From Natrialba aegyptia DSM 13077 (GTDB lineage: Archaea > Halobacteriota > Halobacteria > Halobacteriales > Natrialbaceae): a stretch of 53,354 nucleotides of DNA. A program made the translations under genes and the position numbers. The notes beneath the pieces were generated by a model. It searched no databases. It saw nothing but the letters and a program-made list of their open reading frames with translations, and was not told the origin of the DNA. Location of the stretch: contig NZ_AOIP01000045.1 of NCBI RefSeq assembly GCF_000337535.1, positions 1-53,354 of the forward strand, read 5' to 3'. This document shows positions 1 through 8,731 of the stretch, piece by piece; the stretch's first letter is position 1, and each line of letters opens with the position of its first letter.

Positions 1-1
1 C

Positions 2-412
2 TTCTACGAGGACGACGGCGAGACTCGCGCCTTCGAAGACGGGGAGTACAACGTCACTCACTTCTCTGTCTCGGAGAACAACGGCGGTGGCGTCGTCACT
101 TTCGAACGGGAACTTGGCGTGCAGAACTACGACGACTCGGAACTCTCCTCGTACCTGTTGAATCTCGATCAATCCGAGGCGCCGCGCAAAGTCCAAGCCG
201 CCTCGGCGAAGTACGACGAGGTTGACCCCGATGACGTCGAAGACACCCCCGAATCGTTTGCTTACGACCCCGACGAGGATAGTGTCCTCGTCCACATCCC
301 GGCCGACGAGGACCACAAGGTGAAGCTGTTCTTCAACGGTGGCGGGAACCGTGGCCGCGGGAACAGCGACAACAATTCCGGTCGCGGTAACGGAAACGGC
401 CGCGGACGATAG
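2..412 (+). CDS. Glycoside hydrolase family 31 protein, C-terminal end only
   Basis: The reading frame is open from the window edge, so this is the 3' end of a longer gene, not a small gene starting at the internal GTG at 119. It encodes the last ~136 residues of a GH31 enzyme (alpha-glucosidase/alpha-xylosidase type). It is nearly collinear with the end of the next gene: FYEDDGETRAFEDGEYNVT, SELSSYLL and DDVEDTPESFAYDP occur in both. GH31 enzymes hydrolyse alpha-linked terminal sugars, and this part is the distal beta-sandwich region with no catalytic residues. The last ~23 residues are a Gly/Asn/Arg-rich tail with repeated GRG. The arrangement is a tandem duplication of paralogues. Confidence 0.85.
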   Translation, partial: FYEDDGETRAFEDGEYNVTHFSVSENNGGGVVTFERELGVQNYDDSELSSYLLNLDQSEAPRKVQAASAKYDEVDPDDVEDTPESFAYDPDEDSVLVHIPADEDHKVKLFFNGGGNRGRGNSDNNSGRGNGNGRGR

Positions 413-430
413 GGCGCAATAGCTACCACC

Positions 431-438
431 CACTTTTA
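431..438 (+). promoter_or_regulatory. Possible TATA box in the gap between the two GH31 genes
   Basis: The gap at 413-532 holds an AT-rich word (cttttatc) about 95 bp before the next ATG. It is the best promoter-like word there apart from a TATAAAA that lies directly against the ATG, too close to serve a leaderless start. Weak evidence. Confidence 0.25.
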
Positions 439-532
439 TCAACCTCAAATTGTTACTCAAACAAGAGAGTAATGTACGAAAGTCGCTGGTGAGAACGAAA
501 GCACCCGGGAAACCACTAAATTCACTATAAAA

Positions 533-3181
533 ATGACTGATAACAGACCGTGTTCGATCGATCGACGTACCGTATTACAATCGACGGCAGCGCTGCTTGG
601 AGTCGGCGCGCTCGGCGCGAGTATCCCGAGCGCGCGCGCTGACCACTATGACTCCTCCATCCACTACGAACCTGAGGTGGACAAGGATAACCTGATGGAA
701 CTGGCCGTCGAGGACCATGAAGTCCTCGCGGACGGCGTGAAGCTGGACCTGGGAAGCCACGAGGGGTACATTCGGCTGTTCGCGGACGACCTCGCACGGG
801 TTTCGATCGTCGAACCCGGCGAAGAGGAGTATGAGTCCCGTGGGGTCGCTAACGGACTCGATGCGTGGGACACCCCCCGTTTCACTGTCGAAGAGGAGGA
901 GGCTACCATCTCCATCGGCACTGACACCATTACCGTCGAGATCAACAAGGACCTCTTTGGTGTGAAGTTCCTCGATGAGGACGGTAACGTCGTTAATGAA
1001 GACTACACCGAGAACGGATCCGCTGGGTACGAGAGCGACAAGCCCTATGCCTACAAGAAAACTGATCCGGACGAGGCCTTCTATGGTTTCGGCGAACAGC
1101 CTGGCCTGGATATCAACAAACGCGGCGAGAAACTCGGCAACTGGAATACCGATCAGTTCGGGTTCACCCCGGATAATGATTACATGTACGCGTCGGTCCC
1201 GTTTTTCGTCGGACTGAAGGACGTCGGCGCATATGGGATCTTCTTCGACGACCCCTATCACTCCGTATTCCACATGGCCGACGAGTCCGAGGACTACTAC
1301 TCCTTCCTCGCCGACGATGGCCAGCTGACGTATTACTTCGCCTATGGCCCCAAGATCAACGACGTCCTCGATCGGTATTCCGATCTCACTGGGACGATCA
1401 AACTTCCGCCCAAATGGGGAATCGGATTTCACCAGAGCCGGTTTCGGTACTCAGGTGAGGAACTCGTCGAGACACCACAGCGCTACCGTGAGAAGTCGAT
1501 CCCACTGGATTCGATGCACTTCGATATCCAGTACATGGACGATTTCCGGGTCTACACTTGGGAAGAGGAGTACCTCGACGCACTCCATACGCTCACCGCT
1601 GAAATGCCCAGCATCCAGACCGTCGCAGTCAACAATCCAGGCGTCGCCGCAGTGGAGGAAGTCGACGGCGAACCCTATGAGCCCTACCTCGAGGGGGAAG
1701 CAAACGACTACTGGGTCAGGGACTCCAACGGTGATACCTTCGCCGGTCAGATCTGGCCGCCCAAAGCTGTCTGGGCTGATTTCTACCGCAAGGAGGTCCG
1801 TGAGTGGTGGGCTGAACATCATGATGCCCTGTTCGACGAGGGCATTGACGGCCTCAAGAACGACATGGCCGAACCAACCGTTTTCGGGGCAGAGCACCCG
1901 AAGTACGACCTCACCATGCCGGTTGACAACGTCCACGGGATGGGCGAGGATACGATGCTCCACGAGAAGTACCACAACCTGTACGGGTTCGACATGGCCA
2001 GGGCTGCCGACATGTCCTTTGATCTCCACAGGCCGGACGAACGACCGTTCACGTTGAACCGGAATCTCTATGCTGGCGGCCAGCGATACGCAGCGCTCTG
2101 GACCGGCGACAACATCAGCACATGGTTGCATCTGCGTCAGTCCCTGCCCATCCTGATGAATCTTGGTCTGTCGGGCATGCCGTTCGTTGGGAGTGACATT
2201 GGGGGCTTCTCCGACCGGCCCACCCCGGAACTGTTCAAGCGGTGGATGGAACTGGGGGCCTTCTTCCCGTACTCTCGGAACCATGCCATCGACCATGAGT
2301 TCGTCGGGCCTGACGAACCGCGCAATCAACACCCATGGACGTTTGGCGAAGAGGCCGTCGACATTACGCGTAAGTACCTCGAACTGCGCTACCGGCTGAT
2401 GCCGTACCTCTACAACGAGTTTGAGGATTCGACGGACAACGGCAAACCGATCTTTCAGCCGCTGGTCTTCCAGTTCCAGGAGGACCCCGAAGTTCGGGAC
2501 ATCACCGACGAGTTCATGTTCGGTAACAACGTGCTGGTCGCGCCGGTCCTCGAAGAGGGTGCAACGGAGCGCGATGTTTACTTCCCAGCAGGCGAGACCT
2601 GGGTCGACTTCTGGACCAACGAGGTCCACGATGGCGGCCAGTGGAAGACTGTCGACGCCCCGATCGACCACCTGCCGATCTATGTCCGTAAGGATTCGAT
2701 CGTCCCGATGCGCGAGGTTCAGCAGTACACGGGTCAGAACCCGCTAACAACCCTCGAATTGGACACGTATCTCTCGGAGGCAGGCAAGACCACCTACTCG
2801 TTCTATGAGGACGACGGTGAAACTCGCGCCTTTGAGGACGGCGAATACAACGTGACGAACTTCACAGTCTCGGAGAACCGGGGCGGCGTCGTTACATTCC
2901 GGCGCGAGCAAGAAGTCCAGAACTACGATGGCTCGGAACTGTCGTCGTACCTGCTCAGTCTCGATCGGTCAGAGGCACCACGCAAGGTCCAGGCTGCCTC
3001 GGTCAAGTACGATGAGGTTGACCCCGACGACGTCGAGGATACCCCCGAATCGTTCGCCTACGACCCCAACGAGGACGCTGTCCTCGTCCATATCCCTGCC
3101 GACGAGGAACGAAAAGTCAAGCTGTTCTTTAACGGACCGTCTCAAGGCAAAGGACAAGGTCAGGGTCGCGGGAGAAGGTAA
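533..3181 (+). CDS. Secreted glycoside hydrolase family 31 (alpha-glucosidase/alpha-xylosidase type)
   Basis: This is an 882-residue protein with an N-terminal Tat signal (DRRTVLQ at 10-16, then a hydrophobic stretch ending SARA near 36), so it is probably exported folded. The GH31 barrel is complete. It has the substrate-binding DIQYMDDF segment (331-338), the nucleophile Asp444 in LKNDMAEP, the acid/base Asp526 in WTGDN (523-527), and GMPFVGSDIGGFSD (549-561). The family hydrolyses alpha-glycosidic bonds by a retaining mechanism; the exact substrate cannot be read from sequence. The distal part repeats that of the truncated upstream paralogue, and the C-terminus is a Gly/Gln/Arg-rich tail. 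The ATG at 533 is chosen because the twin-arginine motif follows it at the usual distance. Confidence 0.9.
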   Translation: MTDNRPCSIDRRTVLQSTAALLGVGALGASIPSARADHYDSSIHYEPEVDKDNLMELAVEDHEVLADGVKLDLGSHEGYIRLFADDLARVSIVEPGEEEYESRGVANGLDAWDTPRFTVEEEEATISIGTDTITVEINKDLFGVKFLDEDGNVVNEDYTENGSAGYESDKPYAYKKTDPDEAFYGFGEQPGLDINKRGEKLGNWNTDQFGFTPDNDYMYASVPFFVGLKDVGAYGIFFDDPYHSVFHMADESEDYYSFLADDGQLTYYFAYGPKINDVLDRYSDLTGTIKLPPKWGIGFHQSRFRYSGEELVETPQRYREKSIPLDSMHFDIQYMDDFRVYTWEEEYLDALHTLTAEMPSIQTVAVNNPGVAAVEEVDGEPYEPYLEGEANDYWVRDSNGDTFAGQIWPPKAVWADFYRKEVREWWAEHHDALFDEGIDGLKNDMAEPTVFGAEHPKYDLTMPVDNVHGMGEDTMLHEKYHNLYGFDMARAADMSFDLHRPDERPFTLNRNLYAGGQRYAALWTGDNISTWLHLRQSLPILMNLGLSGMPFVGSDIGGFSDRPTPELFKRWMELGAFFPYSRNHAIDHEFVGPDEPRNQHPWTFGEEAVDITRKYLELRYRLMPYLYNEFEDSTDNGKPIFQPLVFQFQEDPEVRDITDEFMFGNNVLVAPVLEEGATERDVYFPAGETWVDFWTNEVHDGGQWKTVDAPIDHLPIYVRKDSIVPMREVQQYTGQNPLTTLELDTYLSEAGKTTYSFYEDDGETRAFEDGEYNVTNFTVSENRGGVVTFRREQEVQNYDGSELSSYLLSLDRSEAPRKVQAASVKYDEVDPDDVEDTPESFAYDPNEDAVLVHIPADEERKVKLFFNGPSQGKGQGQGRGRR

Positions 3182-3197
3182 GGGTACGCTATAAAGG

Positions 3198-3263
3198 TTC
3201 TGTAGTTTCGCTATACGTGGTCGCCACGACTGCGTTATCGCTGTAGAAAGCGAAGCGACAGAA
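3198..3263. repeat. Imperfect inverted repeat between the GH31 gene and the IS5 remnant
   Basis: Arms at 3198-3212 (TTCTGTAGTTTCGCT) and 3249-3263 (AGCGAAGCGACAGAA) pair at 13 of 15 positions. A small perfect hairpin (CGTGG TCG CCACG) lies near 3216-3228 between them. It could be the transcription stop for the GH31 gene or a remnant of the IS5-type end that follows. Confidence 0.4.
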
Positions 3264-3298
3264 TACTGGTTTCGGAATTCCGGCTTCTCACTCGTGTT

Positions 3299-3575
3299 AT
3301 GGTCGCTAAGGCTGAATCCGTTGTCGCTAATCCCGACGAACCTGCCGCCCCTTTTGGGGTCGGCGGGTTCGCCGAATGGGCGATGCTCACCCTACATGCA
3401 CTTCGTATCGAGCTGGGCCACTCCTACCGCGTTGCGGTGGATTTGCTCAGCGAGATGCCCGGCGTCCTCGAAGAGATTGGCCTCACACGGCTGCCGCACT
3501 ATACCGTTCTCCACACATGGTTCGAGCGGATTCCAACGAAGATATGGCGTGCGTTCCTCGACACGTCGGTTGAGG
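3299..3575 (+). pseudogene. IS5-family transposase, N-terminal fragment
   Basis: The first ~92 residues match the N-terminus of haloarchaeal IS5-group transposases: FAEWAMLTLHALR, GLTRLPHYTVLHTWFERIP and DTSVEERT are typical. At the point where the first catalytic Asp segment should follow (near 3575), the sequence changes to unrelated residues, and the open frame then runs on to 3775 only by chance. No DDE residues remain, so it is inactive. Two copies of ACTATAGTA (near 3579 and 3688) lie just after the break and may mark a later rearrangement. Confidence 0.75.
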
Positions 3576-3768
3576 AACGCACTATAGTAATCGCCAGAAA
3601 TTTCTACTCACACCTCTCGTCAGGTCTTCGAGAGACAACGAGACACGCCAATCTTCGGCGGGTGGCACTACAAAGACTTCCAGATTCTACTATAGTATCT
3701 GTGTTATGCCAGTCTGCTTGCTGGCCGAGAGAGTTAGACGTAGCCGCCACAGTATCTTTGGCACGATC

Positions 3769-4104
3769 TACTTGACACCGCCGCTCATCTCGAACGTACA
3801 ACTCCGATCCTCGTCGATATGAATCCACTCGCGTTCACCGCCGGTTATCTGGATGAGACTGGTATTGTACTCACAGATCAGGCACTCGTATCCGATCGGC
3901 TCACCACGAGAGAGTATGACAGCGCCGTGTTTCTCGGATATAGACGTAGTCCTCGGCGTCGACCCACTCCTTGAGTCGGTCGGGCTCGATCTCGACGCGG
4001 CGCTCGGCGTGGATGTTGTATTCGTGTGTCGAGTCTCCGGGTCTAAGTTCCAACCGCTCGGTGTTGCAGTTACCTGTACAAGCACACACGCCAGCAGATT
4101 TCAA
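3769..4104 (-). pseudogene. Cys-rich hypothetical protein, split by one frameshift
   Basis: Two overlapping minus-strand frames join into one plausible ~110-residue protein. The first half (from 4104) holds CACTGNC, then EPDRLKEWVDAEDYVYI. The second half (to 3769) holds CLICEYNTSLIQITGG and EREWIHIDEDRS. The switch is near 3940, consistent with one inserted base or two deleted bases. The Cys pairs suggest a small metal-binding protein. I do not recognise the family. It lies between an IS5 remnant and an ISH3 element, a likely setting for decay, but a sequencing error could give the same picture. Confidence 0.5.
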
Positions 4105-4200
4105 TCATCATTGACATCATCGATCGGGTTTTCTCCCGTCATAATCCTAGATAGTCAGCGAGCGTCACATCCAGTTTCAGTTAGCGCCTCAGAGAACCTC

Positions 4201-5586
4201 AGTACCTCACAAAGCGTCTCTGCTCACTCAGACTGAAGCCGCAGTTTCATCCTGACCGGTAGTGATTTGACGGTAGTTCTGACCAAAGATCGAGCAGAGT
4301 CGTCGCTGTCGGCGGCGGTCAGCCGCCGACGCGACGGCGTTGCCACTCTCAGGAAGGCTGGTTCGGTCGGGCATTAGCGGTGGAACCGATCGTCCGGTGG
4401 CCGATTTGCAGGGACGGCCCGACGTACCGCGAGGGCCGTCCATGCTGCCCGGCACAGCATCTTGATGAACTCCTTGAACGACCAGGACCAGAGGCGACGC
4501 CCGCCACGGCGGGGCGTCGCCACGTATTCCCAATGCAGATACCGCCAAGCGTTCTGTAACAGCAGACTCACCACGACATACAACAGCCGAACCACCGGAT
4601 TTTGCGTTGTTGTCGTTGCAATGCTTTGCTCGGAGAGCCGGTACGTTGCCTCGATACCGAAGCGTTTCGCGTAGTGGTATCGAGCGTCGCGTGGTGAGTC
4701 GATGAACGGCGCGTCAGCGGCGTAGCCGTGACGCGCCACTCCATGTTCGTCGTATCGCCCGTTTTGGTAGGTACAGTCGATGTAGACGGGAAACTCGACG
4801 GTCCAACTGTGACCGTCGAGTTTCGCCGTTAGATCGTGCTGGATGACGCGACTCCAGCCTTCCGAGAGTTCCTGCTTGATCGTCTTTCCCCAGCGGACGA
4901 TCGGCATCACGTAGGCGTGGTTGTGTGCCTGGAGCAACGTGAGACATTTGCTATCGTAGAATTCTCGATCAAGATAGACGGCCTTGACCTCTGCGTCAAG
5001 GCCGTCGAGGATACCGAGAAACTCTGCAAGGACACTGCTGGCGGTGTCGCCGTCTTCAAGACGGCGCACCGCCAGCGTATAGCGTTTCTTCTTCACACGC
5101 GCGTAGAGTGTGGCGTAGGCGTGGAACGCAGTAGTTCCACGTTTTGCTTCCGAGTGATAAAGGCCGTCCGTATCGTCTTCGTCACCGTAGTAGGGCCGCA
5201 GGTGGAGGTCTACGACGACCTCCACCTGCTCAGGAAGGACCTCAAGCACGTCCTTCTGGAGAAGCATGTTCCCAACATGTTCAACCGATTCTAGGCCAAA
5301 TTTCTCGCGGAGGTGATACAGAACGGTGTTTTGGTGAGGTGAGTCTTCGCTGACCTCACAGAGCTTAGAGACCGAGGTCCCGTCGGCGCACGCGCCGACG
5401 AGGACCTCATAGATATCCTCAGCGTCGATTTCAGCGTTGTTGCCTAGATCGAGGGCAACTTCCTCGCCAAGGGTGTTGACAAGGAAGTTAAGAAGCTGGT
5501 CCTCGTGGATTTCACTGTCTGCTTGCTGTTTGGAGTGCACATCCTCAGCAAGCAGACGTTCTAACTAAGCGGCTTTGTGAAGTACT
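4201..5586. mobile_element. ISH3-type insertion sequence
   Basis: A complete IS is bounded by inverted ends, agtacctcacaaagc at 4201-4215 and gctttgtgaagtact at 5572-5586, identical at 14 of 15 positions. It encodes one transposase on the minus strand. I find no matching target duplication: the 5 bases outside the left end (acctc) and outside the right end (gaatc) differ. The flanks also do not belong to one gene: a methylase frame starts abruptly at the right end and is absent on the left. This suggests an insertion followed by a deletion or recombination at the left junction. Confidence 0.8.
4374..5540 (-). CDS. ISH3-family transposase
   Basis: The 388-residue length is usual for haloarchaeal ISH3 transposases. 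The expected DDE residues are present: Asp111 in VVVDLHLRPYYG, Asp191 in VYLDREFYDS and Glu297 in FGIEATYRLSEQ. The N-terminal ~100 residues (NAEIDAEDIYEVLVGACADG) form the helical DNA-binding part. The frame is intact, so the element may still move. It lies alone between the terminal repeats of its IS. This copy, or its recombination with another copy, accounts for loss of the 5' part of the adjacent methylase gene. Confidence 0.9.
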   Translation of the reverse strand: MHSKQQADSEIHEDQLLNFLVNTLGEEVALDLGNNAEIDAEDIYEVLVGACADGTSVSKLCEVSEDSPHQNTVLYHLREKFGLESVEHVGNMLLQKDVLEVLPEQVEVVVDLHLRPYYGDEDDTDGLYHSEAKRGTTAFHAYATLYARVKKKRYTLAVRRLEDGDTASSVLAEFLGILDGLDAEVKAVYLDREFYDSKCLTLLQAHNHAYVMPIVRWGKTIKQELSEGWSRVIQHDLTAKLDGHSWTVEFPVYIDCTYQNGRYDEHGVARHGYAADAPFIDSPRDARYHYAKRFGIEATYRLSEQSIATTTTQNPVVRLLYVVVSLLLQNAWRYLHWEYVATPRRGGRRLWSWSFKEFIKMLCRAAWTALAVRRAVPANRPPDDRFHR

Positions 5587-5587
5587 G

Positions 5588-8500
5588 AATCTCTATCTCA
5601 AGGCCCGAGGTCGTGCAGAAGAAGAGGGGAAGGACGATTTCGAGATGCCGGAGGTAGGCATCGTTTGTGCTGACGCCAAGATTGCTAACATCGAAGCTGC
5701 ATCTGAAGTCTTCGATGAAGTGGCTGGCGATCAACCTGAGATTCGTGATGCTCTAGAAGATATTCTTGGGGCTTTCGAGAACGTACAAGGACTTGGCTCG
5801 CTGCTTGACGTGAAAGGTACGTTGGAGGAGGAGTTTACGATGGAAGAGCAGCCGACCATAATGGAGTCCATTTCTGGTCCTGGCAGCCTGAGTAACTTCT
5901 TAGACAACCTCCATCAGGAAGTCGCTGAACAGAGGAACGGAGAATCCTTCCTCGCACAGGACCTGAAGAGTTTCTTGAGAGTCCTCGTTATACTCTCCCA
6001 AGATTATGACGTCGCGCTAATGAATCCTCCCTACGGGTCCAGAAATCGGATGCCAGATATGGTTAAGGACTATGTCGAAGACCACTACAAGTACAAGCCC
6101 GAATTCTACATCAACTTCTTTGAGGTTTGTGATAGACTCACTCGGAAAAGTGGACGTGTCGGTATGCTCGTTCCGCGTACCTTTATGTTCAAACGATCAT
6201 TTGAGCAATTCCGAGAGGACTTTATTGGTGACCAGGGGGCCTTTGATTTCCTGGCTGAGTTTGGAATTGGTGTACTAGATAACGCAACTGTTCGAACAGT
6301 CGGCACTGTAGTTCGAACGGACCAACAAATGAGTGACGAGGCAGTCGGTGAGTTTTACAGGCTTCATGATATCGAACGAGAAGAGAAGGAACATCGATTC
6401 CTCCAAGGTGCTTACGTTGACCCTGTTGATGCAGACGGTATTCAGCGAAGGTATACCAGAGAAATATCGGAATTCGGTGAAATACCTGGAGCCCCGATCT
6501 CCTATTGGGTTCCACTTGAAATTCGAGAACTCTATGACTCTGGGATAGTTTTTGACGCTGAAAACGCAAGAGTTGATCGGGAACCACTAGGGGCTGTTAA
6601 ACAGGGGTTGGCGACTGCTGACGACGAAAGATTTGTTCGGGATTTCTGGGAATCTGTAGATGATAGCTGGGTTCCATTTGCAAAGGGTGGTGAAGACGCT
6701 TGGATCCTTCCCCGTGTAAACAAAACCGTCTGGTGGCAAAATGAGGGGAAAGAGGTAAAGAGGTTCGAAGGATCGTACCCCCGTAATACTCAATATTATT
6801 TCCGTGAAGCTCTCACCTATACATACATCAAGGAGGGAGGACGGCGGTTTGGTTACTTAAATGAATATTCAGTATTCAGTCATACTGGATTCGTCTTTGT
6901 ACCAGATTCTGGCCCGTGGTCCGTGTTAGCATATGCTAATAGCAATTTACTTACATATTTGATGTTAGCACAGACTGTCGGACGTCATTGGAATGTAGGA
7001 GAGGTCTCTAAACTACCTTGGGACAAGGATTTAGAAAACAATAGCCACTTAGAAGAGTTATCAAAAGATATCATAGGTCTACTTCTTGGCCTGCGACAAT
7101 GCGATTTTGAATCACCGTATTATGATGGGCCTCTCCTTCTCAAGGTTCTCGGAATAAGTGAAGAACTACCTGGATACGAACACCCGCACAGAAGCCTTCT
7201 GGAAGACATAAGTCCCACATCTCCGCAAGAAACGGTTGATTCATCCGCTAGCCTATCTGAGATAGGTACCGAAGCGGCAAGATATCGAGCGCGGGTAAAT
7301 CGTGATTTAGAAAGAAAATCTAGAGAAATAGACAATAAAATATTTGACCACTTTGATATCGATAGAGACCGACAGCAAGAGATTCTTCGTGAAGTTGCCC
7401 TCCGAACTAATGAAGACCCACGAGTGAATCAAGAGTACGACTTAGAGGAAATCAAAGAGCCGTCCGATGAATATGATAAACAGATACAGGATCTCCTTCT
7501 CCATCTTACAATTAAGATAGCTCATGAAGACGACGATGGAATTGTTCCACTTGCTTTTGAACCAGAAGGAGAATTGGAGTTGATAGAGCGTCTTGAAAAC
7601 GAATTTGAGAGAATCTTTGGGGAGTATGCCCAAGATCGGCTCGCAGAGGTTGACCAACAGTTAGGAGATAAGCAACCTGAGGGAGGTGCCTATCCTAATC
7701 TTCAAGAATGGATTCAGGATGACCTCTTCGAGTATCACCTCAAACGATTCGAGAACACTCCGGTTCTTTGGAGACTAACAACTGAACGTCTCGTCTCAGA
7801 TCCACAGGGTGAAGGATTTGCGTGTCTCGTTGACTATCGACAACTCGATACAAGTCTCTTCGACCGTATCGAGTCTAGGTATCTGGAACCCCTAAAGAAT
7901 GAATATCGCACGAAGCGGAATGCCGCCGATCAGCGACGATCTGACAGCAAACTTTCGACTACAGAACAAACGGAGGCAGCCGAGGAGTACGAACGCTATG
8001 AAAGCGCTCTTGCGCAGATCGACGAGTTCCAAGAAGCCGCAATCGAACTGAGCTCTGAGCATCCCCGTGATTGGGGAGATGAAACGCAGGCTCTCGCGGC
8101 GGAACAAGTTCCGAAAGTCACTGAATTCCGAAACCGGACTGAAGAACGGCTTGAAACCCTCGATAAGTTAGTTGATGAGATGGAGCCTGACGAATTTGAG
8201 GATCTATTTAGTCCCACATTCCTTGAACGAGTAAATGAAAATAGGGACGAGTGGATCGACGCACTGGAAGACCTAGAAACGGCCTGTCGAGCTTATAGTA
8301 AGGACGCAAACCAACCTGTGGAGGCTCATCTCTATGATCTCTTCTCGTATTTCGACGACCTCGTTGGGTCAACTCACTACGGTAGTAATGGGATCTTCTT
8401 CATGAATTACTACTTCAGCAAAGGAGAGCAGTACCTCGATGATGGGGAACCACGCGACGGTCTCGAAGGAGAAATCCGACTGCTCGCTGAGTTGGCTGCC

Positions 8501-8716
8501 GAAACTGACGAAGACGTGGAATTAGGACAGGAGATCAAAGAAGACTGTAATGAACTCTCGAAAGCCATATCTTCAGATTGGCAGGAGCGAGCACTCTCCG
8601 AGGTACTGACATCAGGATACGATCCTGTGAAAAAACACGGAGTAGCGATCAATATTCAGCCGCTTGCAGAAAAGAAGATCGTCCCCGAAATTGTTGAGGA
8701 CAAGGTCATCAATTAA
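5588..8716 (+). pseudogene. PglX/DrmMI-like adenine DNA methylase, N-terminus lost at the IS junction
   Basis: The frame is open back to the ISH3 end at 5586. It reads NLYLKARGRAEEEG and then IVCADAKIANIE, which in PglX/BrxX/DrmMI proteins follows the SAM-binding motif I region. The catalytic motif IV is present as MNPPYGSRNRMP (about 125 residues after the ATG at 5645), but no DPACGSG-type motif I remains. The protein probably cannot bind SAM, though a ~1023-residue product from the ATG could still be made. The family methylates adenine in DISARM or BREX defence. Its partner helicase starts 15 bp downstream. The DNA at about 6100-7700 is visibly more AT-rich than the helicase gene, suggesting a different origin. 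Confidence 0.75.
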
Positions 8717-8731
8717 TCACCCTCCAATTCA

